Origin: Bacillota bacterium
Lineage (GTDB): Bacteria > Bacillota > Clostridia > Acetivibrionales > JANLFN01
NCBI GenBank assembly: GCA_023421675.1
Contig: JAEZTC010000010.1
Coordinates: 1-64,000 of the forward strand
DNA: 64,000 nt
Direction: 5' to 3'
This document shows positions 34,091 through 42,701 of the stretch, piece by piece. How positions within the stretch are numbered: position 1 is the stretch's first letter; each line of letters opens with the position of its first letter. The position numbers and the translations under genes are program-made. Under the pieces are notes generated by a model. That model was not told the origin of the DNA, did not search any database, and saw only the letters and a program-made list of their open reading frames with translations.

Positions 34091-34420
34091 ATGAAAAAAA
34101 GCGAATTATCTATCAGGCGTTGTACAACTATTTCAACTATTCAGAGGATAGTTGGCGGCAAATGGAAAATAGAAATCTTATATTACATAGGTTTGCAAAA
34201 TATAAACCGATTTGGTGAGTTACGCCGTCACATTGGTGACATCACAGAATCGTCGTTAACAAAACAATTGCGGGAATTAGAATCGGACGGCTTTATTTCA
34301 CGATATGATTATAAGGAACTCCCGCCAAAAGTAGAGTATTCATTAACCGATTTGGGTAACAGTTTTATACCTGTTTTGGAGTTTATGAAGAAGTGGGGCA
34401 AAAACCATATAAAGCAATAA
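34091..34420 (+). CDS. HxlR-family transcriptional regulator
   Basis: The 109-residue winged-helix protein has VGGKWKIEILYYIG, the near-universal HxlR motif, with FGELRRHIGDITESSLTKQLRELESDGFISRYDY and PKVEYSLTDLG. It has CTTI near its N-terminus (Cys11 in RRCTTI), the place where redox-sensing HxlR members have their reactive cysteine. ATG 34091 follows GGAGG. Divergent to the radical-SAM pair, it probably responds to redox or electrophile stress and regulates them. Confidence 0.93.
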   Translation: MKKSELSIRRCTTISTIQRIVGGKWKIEILYYIGLQNINRFGELRRHIGDITESSLTKQLRELESDGFISRYDYKELPPKVEYSLTDLGNSFIPVLEFMKKWGKNHIKQ

Positions 34421-34427
34421 AAACAAT

Positions 34428-34517
34428 TTTCTATGGAACGATGTGGCGGCACTGCTTCTGTTTACGATTTTAATTCTTTCAATAGCGGTCTCCAGATTCA
34501 GAAAAAGTCTGCACTGA
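34428..34517 (+). pseudogene. C-terminal remnant of a second ABC-2 permease
   Basis: Reading from 34428 gives FLWNDVAALLLFTILILSIA then VSRFRKSLH and stop. It aligns with the last 29 residues of the permease at 30841-31989 (FLWNDVIALLIFTVLILTIA, then TFRFRKRLD). No start or SD exists and nothing upstream matches. So the rest of the gene is missing, with the HxlR/radical-SAM cassette in its place. Confidence 0.8.
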
Positions 34518-34575
34518 CAGGTTTGTCATCTTTCCGGATATTTCTGGATTTAAAATTAAAAACATAACACAAATA

Positions 34576-34606
34576 AAAAGGTTTCTCTTATGGGAAACTT
34601 TTTTTG
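34576..34606 (+). terminator. Rho-independent terminator
   Basis: AAAGGTTTC and GGAAACTTT form the stem, followed by six or more T. It originally ended the ABC operon and now ends the hxlR transcript. Confidence 0.9.
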
Positions 34607-34619
34607 TTGCAAAAAAATA

Positions 34620-34679
34620 TTGACAATGGGATCACTTAAATTTAAAATAATATTAGAACATATGAATAGGTATTCATAT
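34620..34679 (+). promoter_or_regulatory. Promoter and ArsR/SmtB-like operator of the metal ATPase gene
   Basis: TTGACA (34620-34625) and TAAAAT (34643-34648) with 17 bases form the promoter. ATATGAATA-GG-TATTCATAT (34660-34679) is a perfect 9-bp-arm inverted repeat at the start site, like the ATATGAAnnnnTTCATAT operators of CzrA/SmtB/CadC metal sensors. No ArsR-family gene is in this window, so the repressor must act from elsewhere. Confidence 0.8.
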
Positions 34680-34715
34680 AATAATACTAATTGATTTGTT
34701 ACTTTGGAGGGTAAA

Positions 34716-36833
34716 ATGCAGACACAGACGTGCAAACTTAAAAACTTGAATTGCGCTAATTGTGCTCAAAAAATTCAGGATAATGTTAAAAAGATTGATG
34801 GTGTAATAGATGCAGAGTTAAACTTTACTACTCAAAAATTAAAAGTCAAATCAGAAGATACCACTTCTGAAAAAATAGTTATGAATGAAATAAAAAAGAT
34901 AGTAAGCTATCTTGAACCGGATGTTGTAGTATCATTGGAAGGAGATTCTGAAAGTAGCTATAATCACAGCCAAAGAAGTGAAGCAAAACGCTACATTCTT
35001 TTGATTGCTGCAGGAGGATTGATTTATGCAGCCGCTTTGTTGCTGAGTGTTGGCTTTTATGTGAAGCTGGCATTGTTTATAACAGCTTATATTATCTCCG
35101 GCGCGGATGTTTTGATTAAAGCATTTAAAAATTTGATCCGTGGAAGAATATTTGATGAGAATTTCCTGATGAGCCTTGCTACTGTGGGTGCTTTTGCCAC
35201 TGAACAGTATTCTGAAGCTGTAGCTGTTATGATTTTTTATAAAATTGGTGAACTGCTTCAGGATATGGCAGTTAATAATTCAAGAAGGTCCATCAATGCT
35301 TTGCTTAACATTAAACCCGAATATGCAAATCTTGTCACAGCTAACGGTATTGTCCAGGTATCTCCCGAAAAGGTTTCGCCAGGGGATGAAATAGTCATAA
35401 AGCCTGGGGAAAGAGTACCTCTGGATGGAATCATAGTTACCGGATCTTCCATGGTCGATACATCTGCAATTACGGGTGAATATGTTCCGAGGAGGCTTGA
35501 AACAAGTGATGAGGTTTTAAGTGGGTTTATAAATAATGACAGTGTCTTGAATGTCAAGGTCACAAAGGCATTTGAAAACTCCACCATATCAAGAATTTTG
35601 AATATGGTACAGGAATCCTCATCAAGGAAGTCTCCAACTGAAAATTTCATTACAAAGTTCGCAAGGATTTATACTCCTGCTGTTATTGGAGCAGCAGCGG
35701 CTATAGCAGTACTTCCGCCTTTAATTACAGGCAGTATGGATTTTTCGAGGTGGATTTATTCGGCACTGGTATTTATGGTAATTTCATGTCCCTGTGCCCT
35801 CATAATATCAATTCCTCTAAGTTATTTTGGAGGTATCGGCGGTGCATCAAAAAGGGGAGTGCTTATAAAGGGCAGTAATTATCTTGAAGCTTTAAACAAT
35901 GTAAGTACAGTTGTTTTTGACAAGACAGGAACTCTTACAAAAGGTGTTTTTAAAGTCTCAGAAATAAAACCGGCACAGGGCTTTACAGAACAGGAATTGC
36001 TTGAATTCGCAGCAAAATCTGAAGCATATTCAAACCACCCTATTGCAAGGTCAATTATGGGTGCATATGGTGGGATTATTGATAATTCACAGGTAGAACA
36101 TTACGAAGAAATTGCCGGACAGGGAGTAAAAGCAAAAGTTCTAGGGAGAGAAATACTCGCCGGTAATTTAAAACTACTTACGAATAATGGATGCACCGGC
36201 TTTGAGATAGCAAATGGTCATGGAACTGTTGTGTACGTTTCTGTTGACCGACAGTTCGCAGGATATATTATTATTTCGGATGAAATAAAAAAAGATACCG
36301 TCAAGGCGATATCCGACCTTAAGTCTGTTGGTGTTAGAAGTACAGTTATGCTCACAGGCGACAGCGCAAGTTCAGCAAACAGCGTTGCATCTTTGATAGG
36401 TATTGATGAAGTTTACTCCGAACTGCTTCCGCAGCATAAGGTGGAGAAACTTGAAGGCTTGGAGCAAAAGACATTGTCCCAAAACAGGCGCTCTAAAGTT
36501 GCTTTTGTGGGTGATGGAATAAATGATGCACCTGTTATTGCAAGGGCTGATGTTGGGATTGCAATGGGAGGACTGGGTTCGGATGCTGCTATAGAGGCTG
36601 CTGATATAGTACTTATGACTGATGAACCGTCAAGACTGGCTGATGCTTTTAAAATAGCACGCAAAACGAAAAAGGTTGTTTTACAGAACATTGTATTTGC
36701 TCTTTTTGTAAAGGCATTATTCCTGTCTTTCGGAGCTTTCGGACTTGCGACTATCTGGGAAGCAGTATTTGCTGACGTTGGAGTTGCCATACTCGTTGCC
36801 TTTAACTCATTGAGAACAATGAAAGTTAAATAA
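34716..36833 (+). CDS. Heavy-metal translocating P1B-type ATPase (Zn/Cd/Pb-type candidate)
   Basis: A metal efflux pump of 705 residues. N-terminal heavy-metal-associated domain with NCANC at about 12-16, membrane spans, actuator DTSAITGE, the SCPCALIIS ion-binding motif, phosphorylation site DKTGTLTKG, and GDGINDAPV. The CPC plus DVGVAILVAFNSLR-like final helix fits the ZntA/CadA (Zn2+/Cd2+) subgroup rather than Cu. ATG 34716 is set by GGAGGG; a TTG at 34704 lies further back. Regulation is by the operator upstream. Confidence 0.93.
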   Translation: MQTQTCKLKNLNCANCAQKIQDNVKKIDGVIDAELNFTTQKLKVKSEDTTSEKIVMNEIKKIVSYLEPDVVVSLEGDSESSYNHSQRSEAKRYILLIAAGGLIYAAALLLSVGFYVKLALFITAYIISGADVLIKAFKNLIRGRIFDENFLMSLATVGAFATEQYSEAVAVMIFYKIGELLQDMAVNNSRRSINALLNIKPEYANLVTANGIVQVSPEKVSPGDEIVIKPGERVPLDGIIVTGSSMVDTSAITGEYVPRRLETSDEVLSGFINNDSVLNVKVTKAFENSTISRILNMVQESSSRKSPTENFITKFARIYTPAVIGAAAAIAVLPPLITGSMDFSRWIYSALVFMVISCPCALIISIPLSYFGGIGGASKRGVLIKGSNYLEALNNVSTVVFDKTGTLTKGVFKVSEIKPAQGFTEQELLEFAAKSEAYSNHPIARSIMGAYGGIIDNSQVEHYEEIAGQGVKAKVLGREILAGNLKLLTNNGCTGFEIANGHGTVVYVSVDRQFAGYIIISDEIKKDTVKAISDLKSVGVRSTVMLTGDSASSANSVASLIGIDEVYSELLPQHKVEKLEGLEQKTLSQNRRSKVAFVGDGINDAPVIARADVGIAMGGLGSDAAIEAADIVLMTDEPSRLADAFKIARKTKKVVLQNIVFALFVKALFLSFGAFGLATIWEAVFADVGVAILVAFNSLRTMKVK

Positions 36834-36842
36834 TAAGCTACC

Positions 36843-36878
36843 AATAAGGCCTTGGCGTTTAGTCAGGGCTTTATTTTT
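36843..36878 (+). terminator. Terminator after the metal ATPase gene
   Basis: AATAAGGCCTTG and CAGGGCTTTATT pair with G-T wobble and are followed by TTTTTG. Confidence 0.75.
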
Positions 36879-36890
36879 GTTAAAACTTAA

Positions 36891-36940
36891 TTGACAAATG
36901 ATATAATTCTGATGTATAGTGGTACTAAATAAAACCACTA
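36891..36940 (+). promoter_or_regulatory. Promoter and operator of the TrmB-like gene and lysA
   Basis: TTGACA (36891-36896) and TATAGT (36915-36920) lie 18 bases apart. TAGTGGT (36917-36923) and ACCACTA (36934-36940) form a perfect 7-bp inverted repeat with a 10-base centre, overlapping the -10 box and start. It is probably the autoregulatory site. Confidence 0.7.
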
Positions 36941-36965
36941 GGTTTAAATATGAAAAGTGAGATTT

Positions 36966-37655
36966 ATGGATATTATTGAATGTCTGATGAATATTGGATT
37001 AACAAGGCATGAATCAGTGCTTTACTTGGCACTGTGCAAGGAAGGTGAATTAACCGGGTATGAAGCTGCAAAGGTATCCGGTATTCCGCGCTCCAATGCA
37101 TATCTTGCTCTTGCAGGTCTTGTTGAAAAAGGCGGAGCTTTTAAAATAGACAGTGATGCCGTCAAGTATACTGCTGTTCCTGTAAACGAATTTGTAACCA
37201 ATATAAGAGCAAAGCAAAATGAAATTTTCGATTTTATAGAAAAAAATATCCCTGTCAGAGATAATATTAAAAACTCTTATATAACTGTTAATGGAGAAAC
37301 CAACATTTTAAACAAAGCCAAAAACATGATAGCTGCTGCTTCAGAACGTATTTACATATCTGTTTCTGCAGATGTTGCGGCACATGTTTTGAATGTTTTG
37401 AAAGCGGCAGTGGCCAGGGGATTAAAGGTTGTTATAATAACAGACTCAGGCTTTGAACTTGATAAAGCAGTAATTTATCATGACAGTAAGCAGCCGGGTC
37501 AGATAAGGCTTATTGTTGACACGGAATATGTCCTTACAGGTGAGCTTTCAGGTATAGATCCGACTTGCTTATACTCAAGTAACAAGAACCTTATTCAACT
37601 TATTAAGGAAACACTTACTGCTGAAATAAAGCTTATACAGGAATCAAAAAAATAG
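36966..37655 (+). CDS. TrmB-family transcriptional regulator
   Basis: The 229-residue protein has an N-terminal winged helix (LMNIGLTRHESVLYLALCKEGELTGYEAAKVSGIPRSNAYLALAGLVEKGG), typical TrmB, then a PLD-like C-terminal region (ITVNGETNILNKAKNMIAAASERIYISVSADV). ATG 36966 has a weak upstream GTGAG. A GTG at 36957 is possible. Followed after 25 bases by lysA; a lysine or DAP-pathway signal would be new for this family and is inference. Confidence 0.85.
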   Translation: MDIIECLMNIGLTRHESVLYLALCKEGELTGYEAAKVSGIPRSNAYLALAGLVEKGGAFKIDSDAVKYTAVPVNEFVTNIRAKQNEIFDFIEKNIPVRDNIKNSYITVNGETNILNKAKNMIAAASERIYISVSADVAAHVLNVLKAAVARGLKVVIITDSGFELDKAVIYHDSKQPGQIRLIVDTEYVLTGELSGIDPTCLYSSNKNLIQLIKETLTAEIKLIQESKK

Positions 37656-37680
37656 TTTATAAACAAATGGAGGAATAGTA

Positions 37681-38928
37681 ATGAGTAATTATTTTACCGA
37701 GAAAACAAACTTTTTTGGAAACACCAATCCTGAAGAACTTCTTAAAAAATACGGCAGCCCTTTGTACGTATATAATGAGCAGATTTTAAGAAAAAGCTGC
37801 TCAGATGTTGCAAATCTCATAAAATATGAAAAATTTAATGCCGATTACTCCATCAAAGCAAATTCTAACCTGCATTTAATCAAAATTGCCCATGAAGAAG
37901 GGCTTCATGCAGATGCCATGTCTCCAGGAGAGATATACGTGCTTTTGAAAGCAGGTTTTAAACCTGAAGAAATATTGTATGTATGTAATAATGTTTCTGA
38001 AGAAGAAATGAAATATGCAATAGAAAAAGGAGTTTGTACAAGTATAGATTCCATTTCACAGCTCAAGCAGTACGGAAAGATTAATCCTGGCGGAAAAGTA
38101 GCAGTCCGTTTTAATCCTGGGGTTGGAGCAGGACATCATGAGAAGGTTGTAACCGCAGGTAAAAAAACAAAGTTTGGGGTAAACCTTGATCTTGTAAATG
38201 AGATTAAGGACATAGCAAAGGAATATAATCTTAAAATAGTAGGTATAAACCAACATATAGGCTCGCTTTTTATGGAAGCTGATCCTTATATTCAGGGTGT
38301 AAAATCAATCCTGAGTGTAGCTGAGCAGTTCGCAGACCTGGAATTTGTTGATTTTGGCGGTGGATTGGGTATCCCATATCACAAGCAGGAAAATCAGGAA
38401 CGCCTTAATATAAAGGAATTGGGTCAGAAGCTCACAGATATTGTGCATGAATGGATGGCAAAATACGGCAAGAATATCAGAGTAAGAATTGAACCCGGCA
38501 GGTACGTAGTCGCTGAAAGCTCAGTACTGCTTGGCACTGTATATGCAATCAAGAAAAATTACGGAACTAAATTTATAGGAACAGATTTAGGCTTCAATGT
38601 TCTTACAAGACCTGTCATGTATGATTCCCACCATGATATTGAGGTATACAGAGGTGGGGAAGCTGTTGGCGGCGACAAGGAACCTGTTACTGTTGTGGGC
38701 AACATTTGTGAGAGTGGAGATATAATTGCCAGAGAGAGGCTGCTCCCCGTTATTCAGGAAAAGGATATTCTGGGAGTTATGGATGCAGGTGCTTATGGGT
38801 ATTCTATGAGCTCAAACTATAATAACCGTTTGAGACCTGCTGAAGTTTTAATTACAACTGACGGAAAAGATGTTCTTATTCGTAGAAGAGATACTTTGGA
38901 AGATCTCATGAGAAATTATGAAATATAA
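37681..38928 (+). CDS. lysA: Diaminopimelate decarboxylase
   Basis: Converts meso-diaminopimelate to lysine using PLP. In 415 residues: YSIKANSN with the PLP lysine at about 60, the HIGSLFMEADPY segment, FVDFGGGLGIPY, RIEPGRYVVAES, and the distal CESGDIIARE and DAGAYGYSMSSNYN active-site motifs. GGAGG precedes ATG 37681. It is co-transcribed with the TrmB-like regulator, while aspartokinase is separate (4572-5921). Confidence 0.95.
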   Translation: MSNYFTEKTNFFGNTNPEELLKKYGSPLYVYNEQILRKSCSDVANLIKYEKFNADYSIKANSNLHLIKIAHEEGLHADAMSPGEIYVLLKAGFKPEEILYVCNNVSEEEMKYAIEKGVCTSIDSISQLKQYGKINPGGKVAVRFNPGVGAGHHEKVVTAGKKTKFGVNLDLVNEIKDIAKEYNLKIVGINQHIGSLFMEADPYIQGVKSILSVAEQFADLEFVDFGGGLGIPYHKQENQERLNIKELGQKLTDIVHEWMAKYGKNIRVRIEPGRYVVAESSVLLGTVYAIKKNYGTKFIGTDLGFNVLTRPVMYDSHHDIEVYRGGEAVGGDKEPVTVVGNICESGDIIARERLLPVIQEKDILGVMDAGAYGYSMSSNYNNRLRPAEVLITTDGKDVLIRRRDTLEDLMRNYEI

Positions 38929-38990
38929 TACTAAAATACCTCACATTTTGATATAATTTATTCAAATAATATTAGAATGAGGTTATGTAT

Positions 38991-39746
38991 ATGAAGGAGA
39001 TATTTGTTGAGGGTAAGAACCTGCCGGATGCGTACCATAAATCGATTTCTGAATTGTATTATCAGGGGGAAATAACAGAATGTCCTGATTATAACCAGAA
39101 ACAGAAGGAATGCAGCATGACAATATTTATTGAACAGCCTCTTCTTGAACCTATGATAAGCAAGCTTTTTATAGGCGGGTATGAGGAACTGGAGCAATAC
39201 AGGCAGGAAGTCCTTGATGGTATACTGGATTTCAGGATAGGACACGGCTGGTCCTATACATATCATTCGAGAATTGCCGAACAGCTTCCTTTTATATACG
39301 AGGAACTAAAAAGAAATCCTTTCAGCAGAAGAGCTGTAATAGACATTAGAGACTGGAAGGCTGATACAAAAAAAGGTAATGACAGCCCGGCTTGTCTTCA
39401 GCATATTCAATACTTTATCAGGGAAAACAAGCTTCACTGCAAGGTTCTGATGAGAAGCAACGATGCCCCTGAAGCAACCTTCATGAATATGTTTGCATTT
39501 ATAATGCTTCAAAAGAGAGTTGCAGATACTCTTGGAACAGAAATGGGAAATTATACTCACAGAGCAAACTCCTTTCACTGCTATGAAAAGGATTTCAAGC
39601 TTATTGAAGGATATATAAAGGGAATAGAAGGCGGTCAGGATATTACTTATGATTACGAAGGCTTCTTCAAGGATTTAATGGAGGAAAGCCAGCCGAATAT
39701 AGACAAAAAGGTTGAACAGGTAAGAAATAATATTGAAGAAATGTAA
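38991..39746 (+). CDS. Thymidylate synthase-fold protein (ThyA-like)
   Basis: The 251-residue protein resembles ThyA in the region RDWKADTKKGNDSPACLQHIQYFIRENKLHCKVLMRSNDAPEATFMNMFAF, where SPACLQ carries the catalytic-type Cys and KVLMRSND the phosphate-binding RSxD. Length and N-terminus differ from classical ThyA (264 residues), and the RHGP-like pattern is not clear, so dUMP methylation is not assured. It may be a nucleotide hydroxymethylase-like enzyme. ATG 38991 fits GAGG better than ATG 38985. Confidence 0.75.
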   Translation: MKEIFVEGKNLPDAYHKSISELYYQGEITECPDYNQKQKECSMTIFIEQPLLEPMISKLFIGGYEELEQYRQEVLDGILDFRIGHGWSYTYHSRIAEQLPFIYEELKRNPFSRRAVIDIRDWKADTKKGNDSPACLQHIQYFIRENKLHCKVLMRSNDAPEATFMNMFAFIMLQKRVADTLGTEMGNYTHRANSFHCYEKDFKLIEGYIKGIEGGQDITYDYEGFFKDLMEESQPNIDKKVEQVRNNIEEM

Positions 39747-39759
39747 GAGGTGCACTTTT

Positions 39760-39797
39760 AAAGGTAATATAGGCATAGCCTATTATTACCTTTTTTG
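39760..39797 (+). terminator. Rho-independent terminator
   Basis: AAAGGTAATA with TAGGC and GCCTA pair in a long stem capped by ATA, followed by six T. Confidence 0.9.
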
Positions 39798-39804
39798 TTA
39801 CTAT

Positions 39805-39833
39805 TTGATATTTGCAAATTATTTGTATATAAT
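39805..39833 (+). promoter_or_regulatory. Promoter of the ABC operon at 39877
   Basis: TTGATA (39805-39810) and TATAAT (39828-39833) with 17-base spacing. Confidence 0.75.
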
Positions 39834-39876
39834 TAGTTTCGGTTATTTCTTCTAAAGTAATAAGGGGGATGGCGTC

Positions 39877-40668
39877 TTGAATAATACTGAGCCTATAATT
39901 TCAATCAGAAACCTAAGAATGAATTATGGAGAAAAAAATGTCCTGAACAGTATCGATCTTGATGTTGGCAAAGGCCAGATAATTGGCTATATAGGACCTA
40001 ATGGGGCAGGGAAAAGTACAACTATAAAAATAATTTTGGGAATGGTAGAGGGTTACAGCGGTAGTGTTAAAGTCTTTGGTGAAGATATAGCGAGCGGAAG
40101 TATTGAGTATAAAAAAAGAATAGGATATGTACCTGAAACTGCAGAGGTTTATGATAGTCTGACAGCAAATGAATATCTTACATTTATTGCTGAAATATAT
40201 GGAATGGATGCAGTTGAAGCTGACATAAAGGCAAGAAAATTGATGTCTTTGTTTGGAATAGAGGATGTTTACAATTCTAGAATATCCTCATATTCGAAGG
40301 GTATGAAACAAAAAGTACTTATTATTTCCAGCCTCATTCATAATCCTGATATTCTGTTTCTTGACGAACCGTTGAGTGGATTGGATGCAAACAGTGTCAT
40401 GGTCTTTAAAGAAATTATGTCTGAAATGGCAAGACAGGGAAAAACTATTTTTTATTCCTCACACATAATGGATGTTGTTGAAAAAATCAGTAAGAGGATT
40501 ATATTGATCGATCAGGGACAAATAATAGCAGATGGCTCATTTGATGAACTTAAGAATACTTGCAAAGAGGGTTCCCTTGAAAGTATCTTCAATAGGCTTA
40601 CGGGATTTGATAAGCATAGAGAAATAGCAAGTGAATTCATAAATGTAATAAATGAGGTGCACTCATGA
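39877..40668 (+). CDS. ABC transporter ATPase
   Basis: The 263-residue ATPase has Walker A GPNGAGKST, YSKGMKQKVLI as the degenerate signature (SYSKGM instead of LSGGQ), Walker B DILFLDEPLSGLDANSV and the switch FYSSHIMDVVEK. It resembles ABC-2/bacitracin-type exporters. Start TTG 39877 follows AGGGGGATGG. It overlaps the permease gene by 4 bases. Confidence 0.9.
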   Translation: MNNTEPIISIRNLRMNYGEKNVLNSIDLDVGKGQIIGYIGPNGAGKSTTIKIILGMVEGYSGSVKVFGEDIASGSIEYKKRIGYVPETAEVYDSLTANEYLTFIAEIYGMDAVEADIKARKLMSLFGIEDVYNSRISSYSKGMKQKVLIISSLIHNPDILFLDEPLSGLDANSVMVFKEIMSEMARQGKTIFYSSHIMDVVEKISKRIILIDQGQIIADGSFDELKNTCKEGSLESIFNRLTGFDKHREIASEFINVINEVHS

Positions 40669-42335
40669 AAGACTTCGCTATTTTAAGGTTTCTTGATAAA
40701 ATAAGCTTTCTCTTTAAAAGATTTGGTATCAATTACAAACAAATGAGAATGATACTCCAACTTAAGCTTATCATGGATGGCCGGAGAACAGCGACTGCCA
40801 TGATGGGAAACAAAAATGACAAGGAATCACATAACAGTTTTAGGAGCACCTTGATTATTTATGGGTTAATGGGGTTGTTCAACATCATTTTTATTTTTGC
40901 TCCAATGCCATTTTTTTATAAAATGAATTTCATTTTTGGTGTCATAATATTCATGGTATTGACAACCATGATTTCAGATTTTTCTTCGGTGCTGCTGGAT
41001 ATCAGGGACAAAAACATTTTATTGCCAAGGCCTGTTGATCCGAGAAGCCTGAATATGGCTAAGCTAATACATATAATAATTTACCTTTCATCTATAACTG
41101 CTGTGATTGCGGGTCCTGCGTTGATTGCAGGTTCAATAAAATATGGGGTATTATTTTTTCTTATATTTTTAGTGGACTTAATCTTAATTTGCAGCTTTGT
41201 TATTTTCTTTACTTCTATACTTTACTTTGCAATTCTTACTTTTTTTGATGGAGAAAAACTGAAGGATATTATAAATTATGTACAGATAGTACTTACTATC
41301 TTTATTGCGGTTTTCTATCAATTTGTAGGAAGAATATTTGATGTTGTCAATGTAACATCTGCCGCACCTCCTTTGTGGAGCACATTCCTTCCATCTTCAT
41401 GGTTTTCGGCTCCTTTCTCTTTGTTTGTTGAAAAAAATTCCGACAGGTCTTACGCCATATTAAGCCTGCTTGGCTTAGTTATTCCCATTCTTGCTTTAGT
41501 AATTTACATATCATTCATTGTTCCAAGATTTGAAAAAAGCCTTCAGAAATTAAACGAAAACAGTGAAAGAAAAAAGGGGGCTTCAAGGTTAAGAAAGAAA
41601 CTAAAAGATTTGGAGAGTACAATAGTTTGCTCCAACAATAGCGAAAAGATCTTTTTCCTTTTTACTCTTAGATTGCTTTCCAAGGAGAGAAAATTAAAGC
41701 TGAAACTTTACCCTAATGCTGCATTGGGAATAGTCATGCCGTTTGTTATGATTATTGGATTTGCTACTTCAGGTAAATCGATCAAGGGCTTCTTTAATAC
41801 AATACAAAGCGGCAATTACTATCTGTTTTTGTATTTTACAGCTTTTATGAGTGCATCGCTGGCATCTATGCTTTACTTCAGCGAAAAATACCAGGGTGCA
41901 TGGATTTATAGAGTATTACCGGTTAAGGATCCATCTGTTATACTAAAAGGTGCCTTGAAAGCTTTTATTATGAAATATATTCTGCCGGTATTCTTTCTAG
42001 CATCATTGATTTTTACTTTAATATATGGATTAAAGATAGTTCCTGATATGATATTGATTTTTATAAATACAATTATACTGGTCATTTACTTTTTTAAAGT
42101 GACAAGTAAAGGACTGCCTTTTTATAAGGACTTCAAGATAACACAGGATGGCAGCCTCATTGGCTGGACAATGCTTTCCATGGTTATAACGGGAGCCTTT
42201 GTAGGATTACACCTATTGGCACTTAAAATTACATTTGGGGTTTTACTAAACATATGCCTCTCGCTGGTGCTAACAGCCATATTGTGGCGTGTTTGTATCA
42301 AAGTCTCCTGGAAAGATATTTCCTATGCAAAATAA
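40665..42335 (+). CDS. ABC transporter membrane protein, large
   Basis: The 556-residue protein has around ten hydrophobic spans, with two clusters (about 60-290 and 345-550) linked by a charged segment (ERKKGASRLRKKLKDLES). It begins in the last codons of the ATPase gene (ATGA overlap), so the two are co-translated. Not a standard short ABC-2 permease; it may be a fused permease pair. The substrate is unknown. Confidence 0.75.
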   Translation: MKDFAILRFLDKISFLFKRFGINYKQMRMILQLKLIMDGRRTATAMMGNKNDKESHNSFRSTLIIYGLMGLFNIIFIFAPMPFFYKMNFIFGVIIFMVLTTMISDFSSVLLDIRDKNILLPRPVDPRSLNMAKLIHIIIYLSSITAVIAGPALIAGSIKYGVLFFLIFLVDLILICSFVIFFTSILYFAILTFFDGEKLKDIINYVQIVLTIFIAVFYQFVGRIFDVVNVTSAAPPLWSTFLPSSWFSAPFSLFVEKNSDRSYAILSLLGLVIPILALVIYISFIVPRFEKSLQKLNENSERKKGASRLRKKLKDLESTIVCSNNSEKIFFLFTLRLLSKERKLKLKLYPNAALGIVMPFVMIIGFATSGKSIKGFFNTIQSGNYYLFLYFTAFMSASLASMLYFSEKYQGAWIYRVLPVKDPSVILKGALKAFIMKYILPVFFLASLIFTLIYGLKIVPDMILIFINTIILVIYFFKVTSKGLPFYKDFKITQDGSLIGWTMLSMVITGAFVGLHLLALKITFGVLLNICLSLVLTAILWRVCIKVSWKDISYAK

Positions 42336-42368
42336 GCTTTATAGCGCTTTTGTATTGATAAAAAGTGC

Positions 42369-42397
42369 TTGACATTTATTTCATATATTTTTATAAT
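42369..42397 (+). promoter_or_regulatory. Promoter of the glycine riboswitch leader
   Basis: TTGACA (42369-42374) and TATAAT (42392-42397) with 17-base spacing, exact consensus. Confidence 0.9.
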
Positions 42398-42429
42398 GTT
42401 AACTAATAATTAAATAAAGTCGGATGATT

Positions 42430-42590
42430 GATGAGGGAGAGTTGTTCCCTGCTAATTTGGGAATACACCGAAGGAGTTGCACTCTCAGGTAGAATAGACC
42501 TCATTATGACGGACCTCTGGAGAGACCGGAAGGCGCCGAAGGGGCAAAGGCTAATAAGCTATAATCTCTCAGGCAAAAGGACAGAGCAGC
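42430..42590 (+). promoter_or_regulatory. Tandem glycine riboswitch
   Basis: Aptamer 1 (about 42430-42510) shows ACACCGAAGGAGTTGCACTC with TCAGGTAGAATAGACCTC, and aptamer 2 (about 42511-42588) shows GGAGAGACCGG, GCGCCGAAGGGGCAAAGG and TCTCAGGCAAAAGGACAGAG. These are the consensus cores of the two glycine aptamers in series. It precedes a class V aminotransferase and serA rather than gcvT, so it links glycine sensing to serine/glycine synthesis. The terminator at 42627-42655 is the likely expression platform. Confidence 0.95.
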
Positions 42591-42626
42591 AGTAAAGAAT
42601 GTTTTCTTTACGTGCGTTTACAGGGG

Positions 42627-42655
42627 TCAAATTTATTTTAAATTTGGCTTTTTTT
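42627..42655 (+). terminator. Intrinsic terminator of the riboswitch leader
   Basis: CAAATTTA and TAAATTTG form a weak AT stem with a TTT loop, then CTTTTTTT. It lies between the aptamers and the aminotransferase SD. Another stem, GTAAAG / CTTTAC (about 42591-42610), could compete with it. Confidence 0.7.
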
Positions 42656-42701
42656 ATTGCTATTTTTGTATTTTATTATTTATATAATGGAGGTAATTAC
42701 C

